Shown: positions 8,727 to 16,891 of the stretch, in pieces
Numbering within the stretch: position 1 is the first letter of the stretch
Layout of the letters: each line of letters begins with the position of its first letter
Origin: Gammaproteobacteria bacterium
GTDB lineage: Bacteria; Pseudomonadota; Gammaproteobacteria; Steroidobacterales; Steroidobacteraceae
NCBI GenBank assembly: GCA_025358295.1
Contig: JANYJY010000046.1
Span: 1-64,000, forward strand
Reading direction: 5' to 3'
DNA: 64,000 nt
Notes under the pieces: model-generated
The model's input: only the letters and a program-made list of their open reading frames with translations
The model's database searches: none
What the model was told of the DNA's origin: nothing
Program-made: the position numbers and the translations under genes

Positions 8727-10084
8727 CCGCTTCGAGAATACTGGTGGTGGACGACGAGGCGGACATCCGCGGCTTGCTCAAGGAGATTCTGTCCGAGGAA
8801 GGCTATGACGTCGATGTCGCAGCCGACGCGACCCAGGCACGCTCGTCGCGCGCGACCCAGGTTCCCGATCTGGTGCTGCTGGATATCTGGATGCCGGATA
8901 CGGACGGCATCACCTTGCTGCGTGAGTGGTCCGTGACCGACGGCTACGACTGCCCCGTCGTGATGATGTCGGGTCATGGAACTGTCGAGACTGCCGTTGA
9001 GGCCACTCGCTTGGGTGCATTCGACTTCGTCGAGAAGCCATTGTCCCTGACCAAATTGCTGCGAACCGTGGAGCGCGCCCTCGACGCCGGGCGCCGCAAG
9101 CGGCTGTCCGCGCGCTCACATGGACCGACGCTCTCCGTACCCATCGGCAAGAGCAAGGTGACCCAAGCGCTGCGCGACCAAGTGCAGCACGCCGCCTCCA
9201 GTTCGTCCCCGGTGCTGTTGCTAGGCGAATTGGGATCCGGCCGCGAGGCCTACGCCCGCTATCTGCACTCGCTGAGCGCACGTGCGTCGAAGCCGTTTTT
9301 TATGGTGGTCGCGGCAAGCTTGGGCGCGGATCCGATCGCGGTTCTATTCGGCAGCGAACGGGACGGCCGCGTGGAGCCAGGTGCGCTCGATCAGGCCGCC
9401 GGCGGAACGCTGTACATCAACGGATTGGAGGACTTGAACAGCGAGGCACAGCGCGCGTTGGCGGGTGCCATCGAGCAAAGCGGCTACACGCGAGCGGGCG
9501 GCCGTCAACGATTGCCGCTCAATGTGCGCTGGATCAGCTCTGCGCAGGACGGCTTCGAAATGCGTGCCTCTCCGGAACCGTTTCGCCGCGATCTGGTGGC
9601 GCACCTGAACGTAATCACTTTGCGGGTGCCTCCGTTGCGCGAATACTCCGAGGATGTTCCGGATTTGTTGCGCTACTACGTGGACAGGCTGGTCGACGAT
9701 CAGCATTTGCCGCTGCGCCGCTTCAGCGTCGCGGCGCAGAACCGGCTACGAAACTATCCTTGGCCGGGCAACGTCGGGGAGCTCAAGAATCTGGTGCAGC
9801 GCGTGCTGGTCTTGGGCGTGGGAGAGGAGATTCGGCTCGAGGAAATCGAACGCGAGCTGGCGGTGAAGCGGTCGGTCGACGAGCCGCTGGTGAAACAAGA
9901 TTTGCTCGCGCTGCCGCTGCGTGAGGCGCGCGAACAATTCGAACGGGCATACCTGCAGCAACAGCTCTTGCTGTGCAACGGCAAAGTGGGCCAGCTGGCG
10001 AAGCGGGTGGGTATGGAACGCACGCATTTGTACCGCAAATTGCGGGCATTAGGCGTCGATTTTCGTCAATTAGGCGAGGATTGA
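8723..10084 (+). CDS. ntrX: NtrX-like response regulator with degenerate AAA+ domain
   Basis: 453 residues: receiver domain (acidic pair Asp10-Asp11, phospho-acceptor Asp54, Lys105), AAA+ domain (about 140-370) and a C-terminal Fis-type helix-turn-helix ending near 448. The AAA+ domain is eroded. Walker A reads GELGSGRE, with Arg in place of the catalytic Lys. The GAFTGA loop that contacts sigma-54 is absent, with unrelated residues after LFGSERDG. Walker B reads GGTLYINGL without the expected DE. It therefore probably regulates without activating sigma-54. It is cotranscribed with the overlapping kinase gene. Confidence 0.88.
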   Translation: MTASRILVVDDEADIRGLLKEILSEEGYDVDVAADATQARSSRATQVPDLVLLDIWMPDTDGITLLREWSVTDGYDCPVVMMSGHGTVETAVEATRLGAFDFVEKPLSLTKLLRTVERALDAGRRKRLSARSHGPTLSVPIGKSKVTQALRDQVQHAASSSSPVLLLGELGSGREAYARYLHSLSARASKPFFMVVAASLGADPIAVLFGSERDGRVEPGALDQAAGGTLYINGLEDLNSEAQRALAGAIEQSGYTRAGGRQRLPLNVRWISSAQDGFEMRASPEPFRRDLVAHLNVITLRVPPLREYSEDVPDLLRYYVDRLVDDQHLPLRRFSVAAQNRLRNYPWPGNVGELKNLVQRVLVLGVGEEIRLEEIERELAVKRSVDEPLVKQDLLALPLREAREQFERAYLQQQLLLCNGKVGQLAKRVGMERTHLYRKLRALGVDFRQLGED

Positions 10085-10116
10085 GCGGCTAACGAGGCGG
10101 GCGGAGGCCGGCTGGT

Positions 10117-10695
10117 TCAGTCGCCGACGCGGATGACCAGTACATCGACGTCCGCCTTGCGCAGGATTTGCCGCAAGCGATTCAATTCATCCAGCTTGGA
10201 AATCGGTCCTATGCGGATCCGGTGCCAGGTATCGTTGTCCACCGACACTTTCTGAACCTTGGATTCGATTCCCTGCAGCGCCAGTTGGGCGCGCACGCGA
10301 TCTGCATCGGCATAATTTTTGTAAGAACCGGCCTGCAACACATACGTGCCGCGGCGTGTTTCGGGGACGGATTTGGTGTCCGGACGGACATCCTTTTCCT
10401 TCTCCGGCACCACCACTTCGAATTTCGGCAGCATGTCGTAGAAGGAGTAGGACTTCGCCGGCTCTTCCGTGCCGGCATCCCCGGTTTCGGCATCGGGGGG
10501 CTCGTTGCCGTGGGATTTCTTTTTGTCCACCTTGCCGGTTCGGGCGGCGGGCGTATCGGGCCGATGGTCCTTGATGTAGACGATGCCGGCCACGCCGAGG
10601 CCCACCGCCAGTCCGCACACAACGCCCATCCAGCCGGAGAACCCGGAGCTTTTTCCTCGCCGGCTCTTATAGTCGCGTGCTGCAGCCTTGACCAT
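10117..10695 (-). CDS. SPOR-domain inner-membrane protein (FtsN-like)
   Basis: 192 residues: a short basic cytoplasmic N-terminus, one transmembrane helix (about 20-42), a charged Lys/Glu/Pro-rich linker and a C-terminal SPOR domain (about 115-190) starting at TYVLQAGSYKNYADADRVRAQL. SPOR domains bind denuded glycan strands at the division septum. The topology matches FtsN-type division proteins, and a gene of this type after argS is common. It lies 9 bases after argS on the same strand, probably one operon with priA-argS. Confidence 0.85.
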   Translation of the reverse strand: MVKAAARDYKSRRGKSSGFSGWMGVVCGLAVGLGVAGIVYIKDHRPDTPAARTGKVDKKKSHGNEPPDAETGDAGTEEPAKSYSFYDMLPKFEVVVPEKEKDVRPDTKSVPETRRGTYVLQAGSYKNYADADRVRAQLALQGIESKVQKVSVDNDTWHRIRIGPISKLDELNRLRQILRKADVDVLVIRVGD

Positions 10696-10704
10696 GGCTC
10701 TTCT

Positions 10705-12492
10705 TTACATCGTTTCGGGCGCGGACACGCCCAATAGATCGAGACCGTTGCGGATGACCCATTGCGCTGCCAACGCGAGATCCAGGCGCGCGTCGCGCAA
10801 CCCTACATCCTCCACTATGAACTGATGCGCGCTGTAGTTAGTGTGAAAATCGTTCGCCAGATCCCGCAGGTAGTGCACCAACGTATGCGGTGCGCGTTGC
10901 GCCGCGCATTGCAGGACAATCTCCGGGAAGGCGCTCACGCGCTTGATCAGCTGCAACTCCTGAGGTTCGACCAGCTTGCTCAGGGTCGAGATGCCGTGCG
11001 CCGCATCGTGAGCCAGGCCGCGTTCCTGCAGTTGCCGCATGACGCTCGCAACCCGCGCGTGTGCATACTGAATGTAGTACACCGGATTGTCGTTCGATCG
11101 CGCGGTGGCCAGTTCCAAGTCGAAATCCAGATGCTGATCGTTGCTGCGCATGACGTAGAACAACCGGGCGGCATCGTTTCCCACCTCTTTGCGCAAGTCG
11201 CGCAAAGTCACGAATTCGCCCGACCGCGTCGACATTTGAGCCTTTTCGCCGCCGCGGAACAACGAGACGAATTGCACGAGTCTGACCTCGAAGCTGCCGG
11301 CCGGGCCGCCCAGCGCGGTCAAACCCGCGCGCAATCGCGTGATGTAGCCGTGATGGTCCGCGCCCCATATGTACAGCAAATGATCGAACCCACGCTCCAG
11401 CTTGTTGAAGACATACGCGATGTCCGACGCGAAATAGGTTTTGACTCCGTTGTCGCGCACCATCACGCGGTCTTTCTCGTCGCCGTAGTCCGTGCTCTTG
11501 AACCACAAGGCGCCGTCCTTCACGTAGGCATGTCCGGCCTTCGTCAGTGCCTCGAGCGCCCGGTCCACGGATCCGTTGTCATTCAAAGATCGCTCGGAGA
11601 ACCAGCAATCGAAGCTGACGCCGAATTCCCTCAGGTCCTCGCGGATGTCGCCCAAAATTCCCGCGAGCGCCATATCCAGCACGCGGCGAAAGGCCGCGTC
11701 CCCGATCAGGCCGCGCGCGCGCACGATGAGCGCGTCGATAAAGCTGTCCTTATCGCCTCCCTGCGGCTCATCCGGAGGCAAGTCTTTAAAAATTTCGGCG
11801 GCGCCATGCCGCAAGCCCGAGCCCTCAGCGGCAAACAGCTCGGCGCCGATCACCGCGATGTAGTCGCCACGGTAACCATTCGCGGGAAATGCAAAGCGCT
11901 CGCCGCAATGTTCCAGATATCGCAGCCAGGTGCTGACCGCCAGAATTTCCATCTGCCGGCCCGCATCGTTGATGTAGTACTCGCGCTCGACGCGATAGCC
12001 CACCGCCTCCAGCATATTGGCGACAGTTGCGCCGAAAGCGGCATGACGACCGTGGCCGACGTGCAGCGGGCCGGTCGGGTTGGCCGATACGAACTCCACT
12101 TGCACGGACTTGCCGGCACCCATTTGCGAGCGGCCATACTGCTTGCCATCCTTCAAAATCCTGCCGATCTCAGCGTGGTAGGCATCCGTCGATAGAAAGA
12201 AATTAATGAAGCCCGCGCCGGCGATATCGACCTTGGCGACCGCCGCACTGGGCGGCAGCAAACGCACCAGAGCTTCGGCCAGCTTGCGCGGATTCTGGCG
12301 CGTCGCTTTGGCGAGGCGCATGGCAAGATTGCAGGCGAAATCACCGTGCTGAGCATCGCGGGTGTTCTCGACCTCGATGCTCAGGCCGCGCGCATCCGGC
12401 GGCACCAAGTCATCCGGCAGAGCGGCCAGGGCCTGAGTCAGAAGTTTTTCGATCAAAGTCTTCAAAGCGGATTCCAGGGTTCGGGAATACAA
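10705..12492 (-). CDS. argS: Arginyl-tRNA synthetase
   Basis: Class I synthetase that charges tRNA-Arg. 595 residues with an N-terminal Add-1 domain, the HIGH-type signature HVGHGRH (about 144-150) after SANPTGPL, and a KMSKS-equivalent in AQMSTRSGE, a degenerate form normal for ArgRS. The C-terminal anticodon-binding DALR domain is intact. The first start is TTG at 12492; a TTG ten codons later at LKTLIEKL would also fit the family. It lies 50 bases downstream of priA. Confidence 0.95.
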   Translation of the reverse strand: MYSRTLESALKTLIEKLLTQALAALPDDLVPPDARGLSIEVENTRDAQHGDFACNLAMRLAKATRQNPRKLAEALVRLLPPSAAVAKVDIAGAGFINFFLSTDAYHAEIGRILKDGKQYGRSQMGAGKSVQVEFVSANPTGPLHVGHGRHAAFGATVANMLEAVGYRVEREYYINDAGRQMEILAVSTWLRYLEHCGERFAFPANGYRGDYIAVIGAELFAAEGSGLRHGAAEIFKDLPPDEPQGGDKDSFIDALIVRARGLIGDAAFRRVLDMALAGILGDIREDLREFGVSFDCWFSERSLNDNGSVDRALEALTKAGHAYVKDGALWFKSTDYGDEKDRVMVRDNGVKTYFASDIAYVFNKLERGFDHLLYIWGADHHGYITRLRAGLTALGGPAGSFEVRLVQFVSLFRGGEKAQMSTRSGEFVTLRDLRKEVGNDAARLFYVMRSNDQHLDFDLELATARSNDNPVYYIQYAHARVASVMRQLQERGLAHDAAHGISTLSKLVEPQELQLIKRVSAFPEIVLQCAAQRAPHTLVHYLRDLANDFHTNYSAHQFIVEDVGLRDARLDLALAAQWVIRNGLDLLGVSAPETM

Positions 12493-12542
12493 AGGGTCGG
12501 CAGTTTACCGCTGCGCGCGCCGCTGCGCGCGCCCGAATCCTC

Positions 12543-14747
12543 TCAATCTACTTCCAAGGGATCTACATCAATGGACCAACGCAGTCCCGCGGGCCCGGGC
12601 AATTGCTCGACGCGGGGCAGCCAGTCGTCGAGGAAGCGCTGCAGGGTCGTGCGCGAAGCGGCCTCGATCAAGAGATGGGCACGGAAATGATCCGCCCGCC
12701 GCGCGATCAAGGCTCTTGCAGGTCCCAACACTTTGACGGTGGCCCGCAAATTGCCGCCCGAATCGGCGGCGGCGCGCAGAAAGGCATCCAATCCGGGGCT
12801 GTCCTTGGCTTCCGCCCGCAGCATGGCAAGCCGCGAGTAGGGCGGCCAACCGGCCTCGCGGCGTTCTTCCAAGGCGCTGATCGCGAAACCCTCATATCCT
12901 TCCGTCAAAAGCCGATTCAGCAGCGGATGTTCCGGGAACTGCGTTTGAATCAATACTTCGCCGGCAAGCCGGCCTCGTCCGGCGCGCCCGGCGACTTGGG
13001 TGATGGTTTGTGCAAGGCGTTCAGTGGCGCGAAAATCGCTGGCGAACAGTCCTTGGTCGGCATCGAGGATCACCACCAGGCTCACATCGGGGAAATGATG
13101 TCCTTTGGTGAGCATTTGCGTGCCCACCAGAATGCGCGCCTCGCCGCTGTGTACTCGGTCGAGCACGGATTGCACCGCGCCGCGTGCCGACGCCGTGTCT
13201 CGGTCCAGACGCGCCAGCGGCGCGTCGGGGAACAACCGCACGAGGGTTTCCTCGACTCTCTCCGTACCCTGACCCACCGGGTTCAGCGGTTGGTTGCACC
13301 GGCCGCAGGTCGTGGGAATATCCGTGTGCGCGCCGCAGTGATGGCAGCGCAGCTGCTGCGCACGGCGGTGCAAGGTCATGCGCGCGTCGCAATGCGCGCA
13401 CGGCGCTATCCAGCCGCAGGTATTGCAGAACAGGCTCGGCGCATAGCCGCGGCGATTCAAGAACACGATGATCTGACCGCCTGCCGCCAGATGCTGTTTC
13501 ATTGCCTGCAGTGCCGGCGTCGACAGTCCCTGATCCGACGCGTGCCTGCGCAAGTCGACCAGTCGCATGCGCGGCGGTTGAGCCGTTCCGGGTCGCTGCG
13601 GCAATACGTGTCTCGCATAGCGTCCCGTGGCCGAATTATCCAATGTTTCCAGCGAGGGTGTCGCCGATCCCAAAATGACGGGCACTCCCGCCCGGCGCGC
13701 CCTGAATACGGCCAGATCGCGCGCCGAATACCGAAAGCCCTCATGCTGTTTGTACGATCCGTCGTGTTCTTCGTCGACCACGATCAGCGCCAGGTTTGGC
13801 AGCGATGTGAATACGGCGGAGCGGGTACCGATGATAATTCGCGCCTGACCGCCGCGCGCCGCGCGCCAGGCGTCGCGCCGCTCCTTGCCGCTCAAGGCCG
13901 AATGCATCGCCACCACGCCTCCGCTGAAGCGGCGGGTGAAGCGGTCGACCAGCTGCGGCGTCAAGGCGATCTCAGGTACCAGCACCAGGGCCTGACCGCC
14001 AGCGGCGATTGCGGCCGCGATGACCCGCAGATACACCTCCGTCTTGCCGCTACCGGTTACACCGTAGAGCAGGTGTGCGGCGAATCTCGACAGAGTAGCA
14101 AGTATCGCGGTGACGCTCTCTGCCTGGGCCGGCGTGAGTTCCACCTCAGCCGCGCGCACGTCGATCTGCGCCGGTCCCAGCGCGACATTGGCCGTCGCCC
14201 CCGCGGTCGTGAGCCATCCGCGTGCGGCCAGCGCTCGCAATTGCGCCGGCTTGAAGTTCTCGGCGACCTCGGCGCTGGAAATGGCCTCCCGCTCTGCCAG
14301 CCAGGCAAGCAGGGCGCGCTGTTCCGGTGCACGCCGCGAACTGGGACTGGTCAACTCCTGCCGACCGGTCTCGCTGAGGCGCCACGTTACAATGTTCTGT
14401 CTAACGGCCTGACCTTGCCGCAGGCTCGACGGCAATGCGGCGGCGAATACCTCGCCGAGCGGATGGTGGTAATACTCGGCGGCCCAGCAGAGGAGACCGA
14501 AGGTGACCGGATCGAAAATCGGACTCGCGTCCAAAATATCGATGGCGGTCTTGAGCTTCGGGGCGCTGATGGCCGATTCGGCGCTGACCCCGACCAGGAT
14601 ACCGATCAACTGCCGGCGTCCAAAGGGAACACGGACCCGAACGCCGACGGGCGGAACTCCGCTGGAAGCCAAGCCGGCAACGTCCGCAGGCGCTCGGTAA
14701 TCGAATACGCGGCGCAACGGGGTATCCAGCGCGATTTGCAGAATCAT
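12543..14747 (-). CDS. priA: Primosomal replication restart helicase PriA
   Basis: Restarts stalled replication forks by loading the replisome at D-loops and forks. 734 residues: N-terminal 3'-DNA-binding region (MILQIALDTPLRRVFDY), helicase Walker A GVTGSGKTEVY, a DEEH box, and a zinc-binding insert with eight cysteines in CxxC-type pairs (CNTCGW, CAHC, CHHC, CGRC). The helicase C-terminal motifs include AGRAGRG. Start ATG 14747 matches the family N-terminus. Two DnaA-box-like sequences lie 9 bases upstream. Confidence 0.95.
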   Translation of the reverse strand: MILQIALDTPLRRVFDYRAPADVAGLASSGVPPVGVRVRVPFGRRQLIGILVGVSAESAISAPKLKTAIDILDASPIFDPVTFGLLCWAAEYYHHPLGEVFAAALPSSLRQGQAVRQNIVTWRLSETGRQELTSPSSRRAPEQRALLAWLAEREAISSAEVAENFKPAQLRALAARGWLTTAGATANVALGPAQIDVRAAEVELTPAQAESVTAILATLSRFAAHLLYGVTGSGKTEVYLRVIAAAIAAGGQALVLVPEIALTPQLVDRFTRRFSGGVVAMHSALSGKERRDAWRAARGGQARIIIGTRSAVFTSLPNLALIVVDEEHDGSYKQHEGFRYSARDLAVFRARRAGVPVILGSATPSLETLDNSATGRYARHVLPQRPGTAQPPRMRLVDLRRHASDQGLSTPALQAMKQHLAAGGQIIVFLNRRGYAPSLFCNTCGWIAPCAHCDARMTLHRRAQQLRCHHCGAHTDIPTTCGRCNQPLNPVGQGTERVEETLVRLFPDAPLARLDRDTASARGAVQSVLDRVHSGEARILVGTQMLTKGHHFPDVSLVVILDADQGLFASDFRATERLAQTITQVAGRAGRGRLAGEVLIQTQFPEHPLLNRLLTEGYEGFAISALEERREAGWPPYSRLAMLRAEAKDSPGLDAFLRAAADSGGNLRATVKVLGPARALIARRADHFRAHLLIEAASRTTLQRFLDDWLPRVEQLPGPAGLRWSIDVDPLEVD

Positions 14748-14755
14748 CGGTCCTT

Positions 14756-14778
14756 TTGTCCACAAAACTTGTGGATAA
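14756..14778. promoter_or_regulatory. Pair of inverted DnaA-box-like sequences at the priA start
   Basis: TTGTGGATAA at 14769-14778 is the reverse complement of a perfect DnaA box (TTATCCACA, flanked by A). TTGTCCACAA at 14756-14765 is a one-mismatch box facing it, with 3 bases between. Together they form a near-perfect inverted repeat directly upstream of the priA start at 14747. DnaA could control priA here. The sequence is clear; binding is inferred. Confidence 0.5.
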
Positions 14779-15063
14779 GTCTGTTGAAAAGCCGGGATCA
14801 TCGACCTTAAGTGCCCGTTCCGTTTCAGCTCCCATTCAAATTGGTGAAAAAGTGTCCGAAATCGCTATGAATCTTTACAATTCAATGAGTTACAACGCCC
14901 TCTAGATGCCGCACCGAGGTGTTGATCGAAAATATTGCAATGGATGTCATAGTCGGTGTGCGTAAGTCGCTGATCTTGCGCAAACCCCTGCCGTCAACCG
15001 CGGCGGCGGACAGGCGTTTATACCTGGAATGGCGACGGTTCGTCGACGTTAAGAGGACGAGGC
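14779..15063. other. Divergent intergenic region between priA and the sigma factor
   Basis: About 285 bases with no convincing reading frame or RNA gene. It is AT-richer than the surroundings in its first half (around 14840-14940). A strong purine-rich ribosome-binding stretch (AAGAGGACGAGG) ends just before the sigma factor start at 15064. It must carry promoters for both priA and the sigma operon, but I could not assign -35/-10 boxes with confidence. Confidence 0.5.
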
Positions 15064-15681
15064 ATGCCCCGCTTTGATACGCTCAATGCAGCTTGGATGG
15101 TCTGGGAGGATCCCGCTCCAGCACCTGAGGGAGTGATTCTGGAGTACAGGCGCGAGCTAGACAAATTCTTAGGCGAGATCGAGCGCCGGGCGTTCCGTAT
15201 GGCGCAGGTCGCATTGCGCGATCCCGACGACGCAATGGATGTGGTGCAAGACACCATGCTCAAGCTGGCGCGCAGCTACTCGGCGCGTCCCAGTAGCGAA
15301 TGGCGGCCATTGTTCTATCGGATTTTAGAGAATGGCATTCGCGATCTGCAACGCCGCAGGTCGGTGCGCAAGCGGTTCATGACGTGGCTGCCGGGGGCGA
15401 AAGAAGATCCCGACAACGAAGCGCAGGATCCTTTGGATAATGTCGCCGACTCGGCGCCTGCCATCCCCGAGATCCTGATGCAAGGGCAGGCGATGCAGCA
15501 GCTCGAAGTGTCGCTGCGCGCATTACCGACACGGCAACGGGAAGCGTTCATGCTGCGCAATTTTGAAGGTTTGGATGTGGCCGAAACCGCGACCGCCATG
15601 GGTTGTTCTGAGGGCAGCGTCAAAACACATTACTCGCGTGCGGTGCACACCCTGCGCGAACAACTGGTCGGAGTCTGGTAA
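15064..15681 (+). CDS. ECF-type RNA polymerase sigma factor (sigma-70 family)
   Basis: 205 residues. The sigma2 region (about 35-100) contains DPDDAMDVVQDTMLKLARSY and an RNA polymerase-binding WRPLFYRI segment. The sigma4 region (about 145-200) has LPTRQREAFMLRNFEGL and the helix-turn-helix ETATAMGCSEGSVKTHYSRA. This is an ECF factor that would redirect RNA polymerase under a specific stress. It starts at ATG 15064 after a good ribosome-binding site and overlaps the next gene by one base (TAATG). The following membrane protein probably acts as its anti-sigma factor, by position. Confidence 0.9.
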   Translation: MPRFDTLNAAWMVWEDPAPAPEGVILEYRRELDKFLGEIERRAFRMAQVALRDPDDAMDVVQDTMLKLARSYSARPSSEWRPLFYRILENGIRDLQRRRSVRKRFMTWLPGAKEDPDNEAQDPLDNVADSAPAIPEILMQGQAMQQLEVSLRALPTRQREAFMLRNFEGLDVAETATAMGCSEGSVKTHYSRAVHTLREQLVGVW

Positions 15682-16100
15682 TGAACGAGCAACCGCCAGA
15701 ACATGGCCTGGATACAATCGAGGAGCGCAGCCGCGCGCTGTTTCACGACAGCGTCGAGGGCTTGGATTTTGCACTGCGCTCGCGCCTCACTCAGGCACGC
15801 AACGCCGCTGTCGAGGCCGCCTCTGCGCGGCGCCGTCCTTGGATTTTTCGGATCGGCACATGGACCCCGGCCGCCGGCGTGACCGCCGCCGCGGTCTTGG
15901 GCGTCTTTCTATGGCTGGGTTCGCCATTGGGTCATCACGCCGTTACAGTAGCGGATGGTCAGTCGACTTTCGAAGATCTGGAAATTGTCGCATCCGTGGA
16001 TGAGGCAACGGGCGACGCCATGGACATGCTGCAAGACGATTTCGAATTCTATGATTGGGCAGATAAAGCTGCGGTGTCGGGAGCGGCAACTTCGGGTTGA
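15681..16100 (+). CDS. DUF3619-like membrane protein, possible anti-sigma factor
   Basis: 139 residues: a cytoplasmic N-terminal region with a short alpha-helical LDFALRSRLTQARNAAVEAA segment typical of DUF3619 proteins, one transmembrane helix (about 60-80), and an acidic periplasmic tail containing LDEATGD-like and DFEFYDWAD segments. The start overlaps the sigma factor stop. A one-pass membrane protein right after an ECF sigma gene is the standard anti-sigma position, but no zinc-binding HxxxCxxC motif is present, so this is inferred from context. Confidence 0.65.
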   Translation: MNEQPPEHGLDTIEERSRALFHDSVEGLDFALRSRLTQARNAAVEAASARRRPWIFRIGTWTPAAGVTAAAVLGVFLWLGSPLGHHAVTVADGQSTFEDLEIVASVDEATGDAMDMLQDDFEFYDWADKAAVSGAATSG

Positions 16101-16119
16101 TGTTGGGTCGAGGTGGGGA

Positions 16120-16383
16120 TTGGTTTGGCTGTTGGTCGGGATAACCTTGGGCATCGCCGCCTATGCCGGTCCGCAGCCCGAGGCCTCGCCTCCGCCGAAG
16201 TCGTCCGCGCAAGCACCGGGGCCGGGAACGCCGCGCTCGTCGCAGAGCACGCCCGACGATGAGTTCATCGAGTTCTTGGGTACCGATGATGTGGCGGATG
16301 CAGATTGGTGGGAATTCTTGAAGAAGGTGGCGCCGCGCGGGGATGATCCTCATGCGGCGCCACCCCAGGAAGCAAAGCAATGA
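16120..16383 (+). CDS. Small single-pass membrane or exported protein in the sigma operon
   Basis: 87 residues if translation starts at TTG 16120, which follows a GAGGTGGGG ribosome-binding stretch. The N-terminus is a hydrophobic helix (VWLLVGITLGIAAYAG), followed by a Pro/Ser-rich linker and an acidic segment DDEFIEFLGTDD...DWWEFLKKV. The same acidic and aromatic style appears at the end of the preceding protein. It overlaps the DUF3106 gene by 4 bases. I do not recognise a named family; it belongs to the four-gene sigma module. Confidence 0.6.
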   Translation: MVWLLVGITLGIAAYAGPQPEASPPPKSSAQAPGPGTPRSSQSTPDDEFIEFLGTDDVADADWWEFLKKVAPRGDDPHAAPPQEAKQ

Positions 16384-16874
16384 TTAGGGCGGTGTTGGTC
16401 TGTTTGGGTTTGCTCTTGGCGGCTGCGAGTTCCGTGGCCCAAGTCCCGGCTGCGCCCGCGGCGGAATCTGCTGCGCCCAAGTCTTGGTCGTCCATGACCC
16501 CTCAGCAACAGCAATTGCTGCATGGGTATCATGACAAGTGGGAAAGCCTGACTCCGGAACGACGGCAGGCGCTGGCCACGGGAAGTCAACGTTGGCTATC
16601 CATGTCCCCCGATCAGCGGTCGAGCGCCCAGCAGCGCTTCACGCAATGGCACGCCATGCCCCCTGAAGAACGCCAACAGCTGCGCCAGCGATGGCAGCAG
16701 TTCAAGAGTCTGCCGCCGGAACAGCAACAAAGAGTGCGCGAGTCGTTCAACCGCTTTCGGCAAATGCCTCCGGAACGGCGCACGGAGCTGCGCAAGCAGT
16801 GGCGTCAGCTGTCCCCCGCGCAACGCCGCAACATCATCCAACGAACGCCGCCGGCGCGGCGCGGGCTGCGCTAG
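16380..16874 (+). CDS. DUF3106 family exported protein
   Basis: 164 residues with a signal peptide (about 1-20, cleavage after SVAQ). A highly polar region follows, built of repeats of the form W/F-x-x-(L/M)-(S/T/P)-P-(E/D)-(Q/E)-R, for example SLTPERRQ, SMSPDQRS, AMPPEERQ, SLPPEQQQ and QMPPERRT. This is the DUF3106 pattern, predicted to be helical and periplasmic. It is the last gene of the sigma operon. No biochemical role is established; the repeats resemble those of small periplasmic helical chaperones or sensors such as CpxP-like proteins, by analogy only. Confidence 0.75.
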   Translation: MIRAVLVCLGLLLAAASSVAQVPAAPAAESAAPKSWSSMTPQQQQLLHGYHDKWESLTPERRQALATGSQRWLSMSPDQRSSAQQRFTQWHAMPPEERQQLRQRWQQFKSLPPEQQQRVRESFNRFRQMPPERRTELRKQWRQLSPAQRRNIIQRTPPARRGLR

Positions 16875-16891
16875 CGTCGATCTTCGTCCGT

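Noticed and set aside
12510-12542. A GC-rich tandem (GCTGCGCGCGC repeated) between argS and priA, considered as a repeat or terminator.
   Set aside because: Only two short imperfect copies exist, no stable hairpin followed by T-residues is present, and it fits local base composition.
12603-14810. A very long open frame on the plus strand, antisense to priA (735 codons), and similar ones antisense to argS (10762-12195) and to the acylase (17231-19135).
   Set aside because: Their translations match no family and mirror the codon bias of the true genes on the other strand. They are high-GC shadow frames.
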